From the NCBI RefSeq assembly GCF_002295115.1, contig NZ_NSFV01000004.1:434001-498000 (forward strand): a stretch of 64,000 nucleotides of DNA. Direction: 5' to 3'. Source of the stretch: Mesorhizobium sp. WSM4311. GTDB lineage: Bacteria > Pseudomonadota > Alphaproteobacteria > Rhizobiales > Rhizobiaceae. The notes under the pieces were generated by a model, which made no database searches, was not told the origin of the DNA, and saw only the letters and a program-made list of their open reading frames with translations. Position 1 is the first letter of the stretch; each line of letters starts with the position of its first letter. Of the stretch, positions 36,930 through 45,725 are shown piece after piece. A program made the translations under genes and the position numbers.

Positions 36930-38341
36930 GACAAGCGGCTATGGACAATGCCATCGTGACCTCCCCTTCGGGGTCCTCGCCCGCCGAGGCGCAAGCCTTT
37001 CTCGACGCCCATCCCGAAATCGAAGCCTTCGATATCGTGCTAACCGACGCCAATGGCGTCGGCCGCGGCAAGATCGTGCGCCGGCATGAGCTGAAAAGCA
37101 TTTTCGAGGGCGGCCGGCACATGCCGATCTCGATCCTCGGCCTCGACATCACCGGCGAGGACGTGCACGAGACCGGACTGATCTGGACCACAGGCGACGG
37201 CGACCTCCGGGCCTGGCCGATCCCCGGCACGCTGGTGCCGCTCTACGGCACCAATCCGCCGCGCGGCCAGGTGCTGATGGCGATGTATCATCTCGACGGC
37301 CAGCCGATGTCGTCGGACCCGCGGCTGGCGCTTGCCCGGCAGGTCGGCATCCTCGCGGCCAAGGGGCTTTACCCGGCGGGCGCCTTCGAACTGGAATTCT
37401 TCCTGCTGGCCAATGAGCGCGACGCCGACGGCAAGGTGCAGCCGGCGCGCGCCGTGCTCGACGGCCGCGTTTCGGGCAAGACGGAGGTCTACTCCGTCGA
37501 TCATCTGCACGGCATGGAGCCGCTGTTCTCCGACATCTACGCCGCCGCCAAGGCGCAAGGCATCCCGGCCGAGACGGTGATATCGGAATATGCGCCCGGC
37601 CAGTACGAGCTGACGCTGAACTACCGCAAGGATGTGATGCGGGCCGCCGACGACCTCGTCATGCTGAAGCGGCTGGTGCGGGCGCAGGCGCGCCGCCACG
37701 GCGTGACCGCCTGTTTCATGGCCAAGCCGATCGAGAAATATGCCGGCTCGGGCATGCATTTCCACGTCTCGCTGCAGGACAGAGCCGGCCGCAACGTCTT
37801 TGCCGAAGCCGGCGGCGAGAGCTGGTCGCTACCCCTGTTGCAAGGGCTCGGCGGGCTGATCCAGACGATGGCGGAATCGATGCTGGTGTTTGCGCCGCAC
37901 GCCAATTCCTGGCGGCGCTTCGTCTCGCAATCCTATGCGCCGGTGGCGCCGACCTGGGGCGTTAACAACCGCTCGGTGGCGCTGCGCGTGCCGGCTGGCG
38001 ACGCCAAGAACCGGCGCATCGAGCACCGGCCGTCCGGCGTCGACGCCAATCCCTACCTGATCGCCGCGACGGTTCTGGCCGGCATCATCAAAGGCCTCGA
38101 CGAAGGGCTTGATCCCGGCCCCGAAACGACCGGCAATGGCTATGAAGCGGCCGTCACCCGCACGACGATGCCGGCGGACTGGCGCGCCGCGATCGAAGCG
38201 GCCAAGGCCTCCAGCTTCCTGAAAGGTGCGCTGGGCGAGGACCTGCACCGCACTTTCGTGGCCATCAAACAGTCCGAATATCTGCGCGTGGCACGCACGG
38301 TGAGCGAACTGGATTATCATCTCTATCTGCACGAGGTTTGA
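36926..38341 (+). CDS. Glutamine-synthetase family ligase (gamma-glutamylamine synthetase type)
   Basis: A 471-residue GS-family enzyme. Visible are the N-terminal beta-grasp region (FDIVLTDANGVGRGKIV) and catalytic blocks (LEFFLL, GQYELTLNY, KPIEKYAGSGMHFHVSL, NNRSVALRVP, RRIEHRPSGVDANPYL). The diverged N-terminus and MAKPIEKY block point to the gamma-glutamylpolyamine or gamma-glutamylamide synthetases rather than GlnA. It overlaps the transaminase gene (ATGA). An internal Met at codon six is a possible start. Confidence 0.88.
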   Translation: MRQAAMDNAIVTSPSGSSPAEAQAFLDAHPEIEAFDIVLTDANGVGRGKIVRRHELKSIFEGGRHMPISILGLDITGEDVHETGLIWTTGDGDLRAWPIPGTLVPLYGTNPPRGQVLMAMYHLDGQPMSSDPRLALARQVGILAAKGLYPAGAFELEFFLLANERDADGKVQPARAVLDGRVSGKTEVYSVDHLHGMEPLFSDIYAAAKAQGIPAETVISEYAPGQYELTLNYRKDVMRAADDLVMLKRLVRAQARRHGVTACFMAKPIEKYAGSGMHFHVSLQDRAGRNVFAEAGGESWSLPLLQGLGGLIQTMAESMLVFAPHANSWRRFVSQSYAPVAPTWGVNNRSVALRVPAGDAKNRRIEHRPSGVDANPYLIAATVLAGIIKGLDEGLDPGPETTGNGYEAAVTRTTMPADWRAAIEAAKASSFLKGALGEDLHRTFVAIKQSEYLRVARTVSELDYHLYLHEV

Positions 38342-38396
38342 GGAAAGGAACCATCGTTCGCCTCGTCCATTTCAATATCGAACCGGACGAGGCAGG

Positions 38397-39080
38397 ATGA
38401 TGGCGACCACGGACCTTCCGCGTAAGGCGAAGATGCCAGACCGGCGCGTTTCTGTGCCACGCGCCGAGTTGATATCAGCCGAGACCAATGCCAACTCGGT
38501 CACGGAACTGCGCGAGGCGGCACAAGGTTGCCGTCGCTGTCCCCTGTGGCGCAATGCAACACAGACCGTCTTCGGTGGAGGGCCCGATAACGCCAAGGTG
38601 ATCTTCGTCGGCGAACAGCCGGGTGATCAGGAAGATCTCGCCGGAAAACCGTTCGTTGGCCCGGCGGGCAAGGTCTTGGATGCCATACTGGACGACGCAG
38701 GGGTCGACCGGCAGAAAGTCTACGTCACCAACGCGGTCAAGCACTTCAAATTCGAGCCGCGCGGCAAGCGTCGCATTCATTCCAAGCCGAATGCCGGCGA
38801 GGTTCAGGCCTGCCGCTGGTGGCTCGACAAGGAGTTCGAGTTGATCAAGCCAAATCTTGCTGTCGCGCTTGGCGCGACGGCGGCGTTGTCGCTGCTGGGC
38901 AAGGCAACACCGGTTATGAAGATGCGCGGTCAGGTAATCGAGCGCGAGGATGGCTTGCGCGTGTTCATCACCATCCATCCCTCCTTCGTCCTGCGCATCC
39001 GTGAAGCCGCGGACAAGGAGGCCGAGCGCGAGCGTTTCCTGAGGGATATGAGAGAGGTGAAGCGGCTGATGGCTGCCTGA
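38397..39080 (+). CDS. UdgX-type uracil-DNA glycosylase
   Basis: A 227-residue uracil-DNA glycosylase superfamily protein. CxxC (Cys45, Cys48) begins the iron-sulfur site, followed by the active-site block VGEQPGDQEDLAGKPFVGPA (71-90) and the C-terminal TIHPSFVLR. The loop GKRRIHSKP with KRRIH at 124-128 is the diagnostic insertion of UdgX, whose His forms a covalent bond with the abasic sugar of uracil DNA. The other family 4 proteins have a Cys-containing loop here. It stands alone after the GS-like gene. Confidence 0.9.
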   Translation: MMATTDLPRKAKMPDRRVSVPRAELISAETNANSVTELREAAQGCRRCPLWRNATQTVFGGGPDNAKVIFVGEQPGDQEDLAGKPFVGPAGKVLDAILDDAGVDRQKVYVTNAVKHFKFEPRGKRRIHSKPNAGEVQACRWWLDKEFELIKPNLAVALGATAALSLLGKATPVMKMRGQVIEREDGLRVFITIHPSFVLRIREAADKEAERERFLRDMREVKRLMAA

Positions 39081-39089
39081 ACCGGTCGC

Positions 39090-40355
39090 CTATCGGATCA
39101 ATATCGCCCTGAGATCGTTGACATTCGTGCCCGTCGGGCCGGGCACGAAGAGATCATCAATCGAATGGAACGCCGTCCAGGCGTTGTTGCCGGCCAGCAT
39201 CGCCTTGGCACCGACGCCGGCGGCGCGCATGCGCGAGACGGTCGAACCGTCGGCGAAGGCCCCGGCATTGTTTTCCGAACCGTCGATGCCGTCGGTGTCG
39301 GCCGCCAGGGCATGAATGCCTTGCACGCCGTTGATGCCGATGGCGAAGGCAAGCAGGAATTCCGAATTGCGGCCGCCCTTGCCTTTTGCCCGCAAGGTCA
39401 CGGTTGTTTCGCCGCCCGAGAGAATGACGACCGGCTTCGTAAATGGCCGGTTGCGCGTCGCCACTTCGCGCGCGATGGCCGCGTGGACACCGCCGACCTC
39501 ACGCGCTTCGCCCTCGATGGCATCGGAGAGGATGACGGCCTCTATCCCTTGGCGCTTGGCTTCCGCCGCTGCTGCTTCCAGAGACACGCCGGCCGAGGCG
39601 ATCAGATGCACTTCATTGCGCGAAAAGCGCTGGTCGTCGGGATCTGGAGCGTCGGCCGCCGGCGAATTGATATGCGCCATCACCGAGGCCGGCAGCTTCA
39701 TGCCATAGGCCGATATCGACGCCAGCGCGTCTTCTCGGCTGCCGGTATCGGGGACCGTCGGGCCGGAGGCGACAAGGGCGGGATTGTCGCCGGGAATGTC
39801 GGAGACCACCAGCGACACCACCTTGGCCGGCCAGGCAGCAGCGGCCAGCCGGCCGCCCTTGATGGTCGAGACATGCTTGCGGATGGTGTTCATCGCCGCG
39901 ATCGGCGCGCCGGAGGCGAGCAGCGCCTCGTTGACGGCGATCTCGTCGGCCAGCGTGAGCCCAGCCGCCGGCGATGGGAGCAGCGCCGAACCGCCGCCGG
40001 AAATCAGCGCCACGACCAAATCGTCCGCAGTCAGTCCCTGGACCTTTTCCAGCAGTCGCCGTGAGGCCTCGAGGCCAGCGGCGTCCGGCACAGGGTGTGC
40101 CGCCTCGATGATCTCGATGCGTTCGCATTTCGCGCCATAACCATAGCGGGTGACGACCAGCCCTTCGATCGGCCCGTCCCAGACCTTCTCGAACGCCGCC
40201 GCCATCTGCGCCGAGCCTTTGCCGGCACCGATGACGATGGTGCGGCCCTTTGGCCTGGCCGGCAGATGGTCCCTGATCGTCCGTTCCGGATCGGCGGCGG
40301 CAACGGCGGCGTCGAAGATGGAGGTGAGGAAGGCCTTGGGGTCGAGCACGGTCAT
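39090..40355 (-). CDS. Glycerate 2-kinase (GckA/TtuD, MOFRL family)
   Basis: A 421-residue DUF4147/MOFRL family kinase, often annotated hydroxypyruvate reductase; biochemically the family phosphorylates glycerate to 2-phosphoglycerate. Blocks seen are RTIVIGAGKGSAQMA, LVVALISGGGSALLPSP, NTIRKHVSTIKGGRLA, VSDIPGDNPALVASGPT and the C-terminal MOFRL stretch (GGRNSEFLLAFA, ADTDGIDGSENNAGA). It would act in glyoxylate-derived carbon assimilation, which could receive glyoxylate from the purine pathway. The start overlaps the UPF0303 gene stop by four bases. Confidence 0.92.
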   Translation of the reverse strand: MTVLDPKAFLTSIFDAAVAAADPERTIRDHLPARPKGRTIVIGAGKGSAQMAAAFEKVWDGPIEGLVVTRYGYGAKCERIEIIEAAHPVPDAAGLEASRRLLEKVQGLTADDLVVALISGGGSALLPSPAAGLTLADEIAVNEALLASGAPIAAMNTIRKHVSTIKGGRLAAAAWPAKVVSLVVSDIPGDNPALVASGPTVPDTGSREDALASISAYGMKLPASVMAHINSPAADAPDPDDQRFSRNEVHLIASAGVSLEAAAAEAKRQGIEAVILSDAIEGEAREVGGVHAAIAREVATRNRPFTKPVVILSGGETTVTLRAKGKGGRNSEFLLAFAIGINGVQGIHALAADTDGIDGSENNAGAFADGSTVSRMRAAGVGAKAMLAGNNAWTAFHSIDDLFVPGPTGTNVNDLRAILIR

Positions 40356-40855
40356 TCAGCTTCCGAAGCCAGTGCCAGACTACGTTTGTCGACACCCAGG
40401 TGATCGCACAGCGCATCGACGACCACGCCGTGATCCTCGCGTTCCGGCAGCCCGGAGACCGCGATCACGCCGATGACGCCTGCGCCTTTGACCGTCACCG
40501 GAAAACCGCCACCGGCGAGGACATATTCGGAGATGTCGAGGCCCTCGCCGATCTTGAAGGCGCGGTCGGGGCGTTGCTGCTCCAGCACCATGCGGTAGGT
40601 ACTTCTCAGGAACCGTTTCACCACATTGATCTTGCGGCGCGCCCAATCGGGATTGGAAGCATTCGATCCCGGCGTGGCCGCATAGAACAACGGCCGGTCC
40701 CACAGCCTGATGTCGACGACGATGGGCAGGTTTTCGGCGATTGCGCGGGCGCGGATGGCGGCGCCGATCTTGAAGGCGACGGCCTCATCGAAGGCTGGGA
40801 AGACAAGAACTTCTTCCTGTTTCCGGATCAGTGCGATGTCGTCCGCAGCGGCCAT
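40352..40855 (-). CDS. UPF0303 family protein
   Basis: A 167-residue protein of the UPF0303 family, related to the heme-binding GlcG/HbpS fold. Recognisable blocks are FDEAVAFKIGAAIRARA, LFYAATPGSNASNPDW and the terminal GGGFPVTVKGAGVIGVIAVS and LPEREDHGVVVDAL. GlcG-like proteins often accompany glyoxylate and glycolate genes, which suits the overlapping glycerate kinase gene downstream. Function is unproven. Confidence 0.88.
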   Translation of the reverse strand: MAAADDIALIRKQEEVLVFPAFDEAVAFKIGAAIRARAIAENLPIVVDIRLWDRPLFYAATPGSNASNPDWARRKINVVKRFLRSTYRMVLEQQRPDRAFKIGEGLDISEYVLAGGGFPVTVKGAGVIGVIAVSGLPEREDHGVVVDALCDHLGVDKRSLALASEAE

Positions 40856-40976
40856 GTCGTTCCCCTGTCAACTTCGCCGCACGCTTTGACCGATGGCTGC
40901 CGCCGGGTCAAGCGTCTGTGCGACTTCGTAAGGTCGTGCGCGTCGGTGTGTTGAGATCCAGGTCAGGCCGGGTCGA

Positions 40977-41052
40977 AAATGGTGGCTTCCGAGAACCGGA
41001 GCGGAGCGTACATTGGGTACGTCAGTGCCGGAACCGCAGGAAGCCACCATTT
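40977..41052. repeat. 76-base hairpin element after guaD
   Basis: Perfect 14-base arms AAATGGTGGCTTCC (40977-40990) and GGAAGCCACCATTT (41039-41052). They enclose an inner stem CGTAC / GTACG (41007-41011 with 41017-41021) and partly paired CCGG-rich sides. It lies 32 bases past the guaD stop. On that strand it ends in ATTTTC, so it may act as terminator or mRNA-stabilising hairpin. Its size is larger than a simple terminator and resembles dispersed extragenic palindromes. Confidence 0.7.
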
Positions 41053-41083
41053 GCAGGCCGGCATCACCTGAATATCAGCATGC

Positions 41084-42397
41084 CTAATTCGCCATGTCGC
41101 TCTTGGCCGCCCGCCCCGCGACATAGACCTCGCGCACGGCGCGATCGTCGCCCAGCGTCTGCAGCAGGAACAATTCCTGCGCCAGCGTCTGCGCCGTTTC
41201 CATCCTCAGCCGCATCGCCGGCGTCGCCCGGGCGTCGAGCACGACGATGTCGGCGTCGGTGCCCTGATCCAGCGTGCCGATCTTGCCGGCCACCGACAGC
41301 GCCTCGGCATTGCCGCGCGTGATCTGCCAGAAGGACTGGAACGGGTTGAGCTTCTCGCCGTTCAGCGCGATCACCTTGTAGCCCTCGTCCATGGTGCGCA
41401 GCATGGAATAGTTGGTGCCGCCGCCGACATCGGTGGCAGCGGCGATCCTGAGCGGCTTGTCGCGGCGGCGAAAGCGCTGGTAGTCGAAAAGACCGGAGCC
41501 GAGGAACAGGTTCGAGGTCGGGCAGAACACCGCCACCGAGCCGCTCTCCGACAGCGCGTCCGCTTCGCGTTCACTGAGGTGGATGCAGTGGCCGAACAGG
41601 CTCTTCTTGCCCAGCAATCCGTAGTGTTCGTAGACATCGGTATAGTCGCGCAACCGGGGATAAAGCTGCTGCGTGAAGGCGATTTCGGCGTGGTTTTCCG
41701 ACAGGTGCGTCTGCATGTGCAGGCCGGGATGCTCGCGGCACAGCGCGCCGGCCATCTCCATCTGCTCCGGCGAGGAGGTGATGGCGAAGCGCGGCGTAAT
41801 GGCGTAGTGCTGGCGCCCCTTGCCGTGCCACTCCCTGATCAGCGCCTTGGTGTCGTCATAGCCGGATTGCGGCGTGTCGAGCACGCCTTCGGGCGCGTTG
41901 CGGTCCATCATCACCTTGCCGGCGATGTTGAGCATGTTGCGGTCATGCGACTCGGCGAAAAAGGCTTCGGCCGAGGCCTTGTGCACCGAGCAGTAGGCGG
42001 CCACCGTCGTGGTGCCGTGCCGCACCATTTCGTCGAGGAACAGCCGCGCGATGCGGCGGCCATGCTGGGCGTTGGCGAATTTCGTCTCTTCCGGAAAAGT
42101 GTAGGTGTTCAGCCAGTCGAGCAGTTCGGCGCCATAGGACGCGATGACCTGCATCTGCGGGAAATGCACATGGGTGTCGATGAAGCCCGGCAGCAAGAGG
42201 TGCGGCCGGTGGTCGATTTTTTTGGCGCCCTCACCGGCCTGCTTCTCGACTTGCGCATAGGCGCCTGATGCGACGATCCGACCGCCGCTTATCAGCAGGC
42301 CGCCATCTTCCTCATAACGCCACGCCGAATGGTCGTCGATGGTTTCAGGCCAGCGCACGAAGGACAGCGTGCGGCCGCGCAGAAGTGTCGAGGTCAT
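41084..42397 (-). CDS. guaD: Guanine deaminase
   Basis: Guanine deaminase converts guanine to xanthine and ammonia. This 437-residue amidohydrolase has the metal pair at His76 and His78 (PGFIDTHVHFPQ), the active-site MQTHLSENHAEI, HCIHLS and the metal Asp in AATDVGGGTNYSMLRT. TYTFPEETKF is a typical guanine deaminase block. The start MTSTLLRGRT is one base after the puuD stop, so they form an operon; the open frame beyond is shadow of puuD. It feeds xanthine to XdhAB encoded nearby. Confidence 0.94.
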   Translation of the reverse strand: MTSTLLRGRTLSFVRWPETIDDHSAWRYEEDGGLLISGGRIVASGAYAQVEKQAGEGAKKIDHRPHLLLPGFIDTHVHFPQMQVIASYGAELLDWLNTYTFPEETKFANAQHGRRIARLFLDEMVRHGTTTVAAYCSVHKASAEAFFAESHDRNMLNIAGKVMMDRNAPEGVLDTPQSGYDDTKALIREWHGKGRQHYAITPRFAITSSPEQMEMAGALCREHPGLHMQTHLSENHAEIAFTQQLYPRLRDYTDVYEHYGLLGKKSLFGHCIHLSEREADALSESGSVAVFCPTSNLFLGSGLFDYQRFRRRDKPLRIAAATDVGGGTNYSMLRTMDEGYKVIALNGEKLNPFQSFWQITRGNAEALSVAGKIGTLDQGTDADIVVLDARATPAMRLRMETAQTLAQELFLLQTLGDDRAVREVYVAGRAAKSDMAN

Positions 42398-42398
42398 G

Positions 42399-43616
42399 CT
42401 ATTTCCCCGCGCCTTCGAACCAGGCCACCAGCAGCGCCCGTTCCTTGTCGGTGATCTGGCTGACATTGGCGGGCGGCATGGCGTGGCTGCGGCCGGCCTG
42501 CAGATAGATCTCGCGGGCATGGTTGGCGATGTCCGCATCGGTGTCGAGCACAACGCCCTTGGGCGCGTGGTAGATGCCTTCATAGACCGGTTCCTGGGCA
42601 TGGCACATCGAGCAGCGGCCGAGCACGGTGTCGCGCACTGCCGGGAAATGCGCGGAAGCGATATAGACCTCCGCCGAGGCGGATGCCTTGGGCTCGCCGG
42701 TCAGCACCTTCGGCACGGTCGACAGCCAGATGATGATGAGGAACAGGACAAGGGCGCCGAGCCAGGTCCAGTGTGGGTTGCCGGCCCGCTTGTGCACGGT
42801 GTTGAAATAGTGCCTGATCAGCACGCCGATGATGAACACCAGCGAGGCGATGACCCAATTGAACTCAGTGCCGAACGCCAGGGGATAGTGGTTCGACAGC
42901 ATCAGGAACAGAACGGGCAGCGTCAGATAGTTGTTGTGGAGCGAGCGCTGCTTGGCGATCTTGCCGTATTTCGGGTCGGGCTTGCGGCCGGCAATCAGGT
43001 CGGCGACGACGATCTTCTGGTTGGGGATGATGACCATGAAGACGTTGGCCGACATGATCGTGGCGGTGATGGCGCCGAGATGCAGGAAGGCGGCGCGGCC
43101 GGTGAACAGATGGGTGAGCCCCCAGGCGATGAACACCAGCACGCAGTAGAGCACCAGCATCAGGCCGGTGTCGCTTTTGCCGAGCGGCGAGCGGCACAGA
43201 AGATCATAGACCACCCAGCCGACGCCGATCGTTCCCAGCGACAGCAAGATGCCAGCCGGCACCGACATCGGCAGCACATTGGGATCGATCAGGAACAGGT
43301 CGGCCCCGGCATAGTAGACCACGCACAGCATGGCGAAGCCGGACAGCCAGGTGGCATAGGATTCCCATTTGAACCAGGTCAGGTGCTCCGGCATCTCGGC
43401 CGGCGCCACCAGATATTTCTGGATGTGGTAGAAGCCGCCGCCGTGCACCTGCCATTCCTCGCCGAAGGCGCCGACCGGCATGCCCGGCCGCTGGCGCAGG
43501 CCGAGATCGAGCGCGACGAAATAGAAGGACGAGCCGATCCAGGCGATGCCGGTGATGACGTGCAGCCAGCGCACGGCGAAGCTCAGCCAGTCCCAGAAAA
43601 TCGCGAAATCCATCAT
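42399..43616 (-). CDS. puuD: Membrane urate hydroxylase with cytochrome c domain
   Basis: PuuD oxidises urate to 5-hydroxyisourate in the membrane and replaces soluble urate oxidase. The 405-residue protein has the N-terminal Urate_ox_N membrane region of about eight segments (ITGIAWIGSSFYFVALDLGL) and a C-terminal cytochrome c domain. The heme site CSMCH is at 335-339 and the axial Met in HAMPP near 380. The electrons can pass to the respiratory chain instead of making hydrogen peroxide. It is first gene of a puuD-guaD operon, divergent from a LysR regulator. Confidence 0.93.
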   Translation of the reverse strand: MMDFAIFWDWLSFAVRWLHVITGIAWIGSSFYFVALDLGLRQRPGMPVGAFGEEWQVHGGGFYHIQKYLVAPAEMPEHLTWFKWESYATWLSGFAMLCVVYYAGADLFLIDPNVLPMSVPAGILLSLGTIGVGWVVYDLLCRSPLGKSDTGLMLVLYCVLVFIAWGLTHLFTGRAAFLHLGAITATIMSANVFMVIIPNQKIVVADLIAGRKPDPKYGKIAKQRSLHNNYLTLPVLFLMLSNHYPLAFGTEFNWVIASLVFIIGVLIRHYFNTVHKRAGNPHWTWLGALVLFLIIIWLSTVPKVLTGEPKASASAEVYIASAHFPAVRDTVLGRCSMCHAQEPVYEGIYHAPKGVVLDTDADIANHAREIYLQAGRSHAMPPANVSQITDKERALLVAWFEGAGK

Positions 43617-43748
43617 TGAAGTCGTCCCTGCCGATGACGCGACTTTACGGTGTGGCGCGCAAACGGAAAGAGGCGAGGTGTGCGATGACTTTCAAAAAAA
43701 AATGGAAAATACTAGGTTTGTCGCTGCAAACCGGCGAAGGTGCTCCGC

Positions 43749-44669
43749 ATGGCCTATCTCGACAACATCGCCGTCTTCGTTCGCGTCGTCGAACTCGGCA
43801 ATCTGTCGGCGGCGGGCCGCGACATGCGTATTTCGCCGGCGGTCGCCTCCAATCGCATCAAGGAACTGGAGAAGCACCTCGGCGTGCGGCTGTTCAACCG
43901 CACGACGCGGCAATTGATGCCGACCGAGCATGGCACGGTTTTCTACTCGGGCGCCAAGCAGGTGCTGGAGGCGATCACCGAAGCGGAAGCGGCGGTGTCG
44001 GCTCTGTCCGGCCAGCCGCGCGGCACCATTCGCGTGACAGCGCCACTCGGCCTCGGGCGCCGGCTGGTGGCCTCGGGCATTCCTGATTTCCACGACAAAT
44101 ATCCTGACATCGAGGTGCGGCTCAGGCTCTCGGACCACAATGTCGACATCATGAAGGAGGGCATAGACGTCGCCTTCCGGCTCGGTATCATCGAGGATTC
44201 AAGCCTCAGGATGCGCGGCATCATGGAGTGCGAACGCGTGCTGGTGGCGGCGCCGAAATATCTGGAGGCGCGCGGCGAACCGGCGGAGCCGCAGGAGCTG
44301 ATCGGAAAGAAACACGACTGCCTGATGCTGCGCTATTCCGGCGCACGCGAATATGTCTGGACGCTGCAGACCCCCGCCGGCCCGCAGAAATTCGAGGTGC
44401 ACGGACCCTACGACACCGACGATGGCGATGTGCTGACCGGCTGGGCACTGTCGGGACGCGGCATCATCAACAAGCCGCGCTTCGAGGTCGAACCGTTCAT
44501 CCGCGACCGTCGGCTGCAGGTGATCCTGGCCAACACGCCGCCGACGCCGGTGCAGTTCGCCGCCGTGTATCCGCACAAGAAGCTTCAGGACCCCAAGGTG
44601 CGGCTTCTGCTCGACTTCATGGCCGAGCGCTGCCAGCGGCTGATCAAGGATATCCTGGCCGGCAAGTGA
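43749..44669 (+). CDS. LysR-family regulator
   Basis: A 306-residue LysR regulator. The N-terminal winged helix-turn-helix is clear (LGNLSAAGRDMRISPAVASNRI, LEKHLGVRLFNRTTR), followed by an effector domain with GTIRVTAPLGLGRRL and DVAFRLG. The start MAYLDNIAVF is preferred over a GTG nine bases upstream because GAAGG is then eight bases away. It is divergent from puuD-guaD with about 130 bases between, so it is the natural candidate regulator of purine genes. Confidence 0.9.
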   Translation: MAYLDNIAVFVRVVELGNLSAAGRDMRISPAVASNRIKELEKHLGVRLFNRTTRQLMPTEHGTVFYSGAKQVLEAITEAEAAVSALSGQPRGTIRVTAPLGLGRRLVASGIPDFHDKYPDIEVRLRLSDHNVDIMKEGIDVAFRLGIIEDSSLRMRGIMECERVLVAAPKYLEARGEPAEPQELIGKKHDCLMLRYSGAREYVWTLQTPAGPQKFEVHGPYDTDDGDVLTGWALSGRGIINKPRFEVEPFIRDRRLQVILANTPPTPVQFAAVYPHKKLQDPKVRLLLDFMAERCQRLIKDILAGK

Positions 44670-44747
44670 GCGGCTGGCCGACAAGTGAGGGTCCACTGGT
44701 CTATCCGCCGGACTTGCCTTGCGCACCGGCGAACCTAGGTTGGCGCA

Positions 44748-45725
44748 ATGCATCTCGCCATTTCGCTCAACATCGCTGCCGCCAAGGGACAGGCCGTTCT
44801 GGATTTCGGAGAGATCAAGACCTTCGTGCGGGCGGCAGAGGCCGCCGGCATCGATATGGTCGTGATTTCCGACTCCGTGGAAGGGTTATCGTGCAGCCCG
44901 TTCGAAGCGACAACGCTGCTGGCCGCCCTGGCGACCGTCACCGATAAGATCGGGTTCGTGGCCAGTGCCTCGACGGTTGCCCATCAGCCCTACAATCTGG
45001 CGCGTCGTTTCGCTTCGCTCGACATCATCAGCCATGGTCGTTCCGGCTGGCATGCGACGATGGTGCAGGGCTCTCGCGAAGCCGCCAATTTCAGCCGACC
45101 GGAGGGGTTTTCCGACGCCGACTTTCGCCGCCGCGCCGAGGAATATATCGGTATCGTTCAAGGCCTGTGGCAGGGCTGGGATGCGGATGCGCTGCTGTTC
45201 GACAAGACAGGTGGCCGCTTCCATGATCCGGAAAAGATGGATCTGCTGGACCACAGGGGCGAGTTCTTCTCCGTGCGCGGGCCGCTGAACGTCGCACGCT
45301 CGCCGCAGGATACCCCGGTGCTGGTGCTGTCAGGCCTATCCGAGCCCGACCTGGATATTGCGGCCCGCACCGCCGATGTCATTTTGCTGGAGAGCGGGTC
45401 GGCCGAGCGCGCGAAAATACGCTTCGATGAGCTGAAGCGTCGCGCAACGGCCGCCGGGCGCGATCCGGACGCTGTGAAGGTGCTGACGAATATCTCGTTC
45501 GCCCCGGATGATGGGGCAGCCGCCACCGCGGACAAGCTGGAAACCCAATTGCGGGCGAAAAGCTGCGACGGCTTCAACATCCGGCTGCCCGCGCAGCACT
45601 CAGCGCTCGACGATTTCGCCGATCGTGTTCTGCCGGAGTTGCGGCAAAGCGGCCTTGTCCGGGAGGGCTATCGTGGCACAACGCTGCGCGCGCATCTTGG
45701 ACTTGCAGGCGGAGGTGACCGATGA
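44748..45725 (+). CDS. LLM-class flavin-dependent monooxygenase 1
   Basis: A 325-residue bacterial luciferase-like protein of the NtaA/SnaA/DszA monooxygenase type, somewhat short for that family. The flavin-binding barrel blocks are DMVVISDSVEG, FVASASTVAHQPYNLARRFASL, HGRSGWHATM and RRAEEYIGIVQGLWQGWD. It needs a separate flavin reductase, which is not encoded here. It overlaps the second LLM gene by four bases. The pair may form a heteromer or act in sequence; the substrate is unknown. Confidence 0.88.
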   Translation: MHLAISLNIAAAKGQAVLDFGEIKTFVRAAEAAGIDMVVISDSVEGLSCSPFEATTLLAALATVTDKIGFVASASTVAHQPYNLARRFASLDIISHGRSGWHATMVQGSREAANFSRPEGFSDADFRRRAEEYIGIVQGLWQGWDADALLFDKTGGRFHDPEKMDLLDHRGEFFSVRGPLNVARSPQDTPVLVLSGLSEPDLDIAARTADVILLESGSAERAKIRFDELKRRATAAGRDPDAVKVLTNISFAPDDGAAATADKLETQLRAKSCDGFNIRLPAQHSALDDFADRVLPELRQSGLVREGYRGTTLRAHLGLAGGGDR

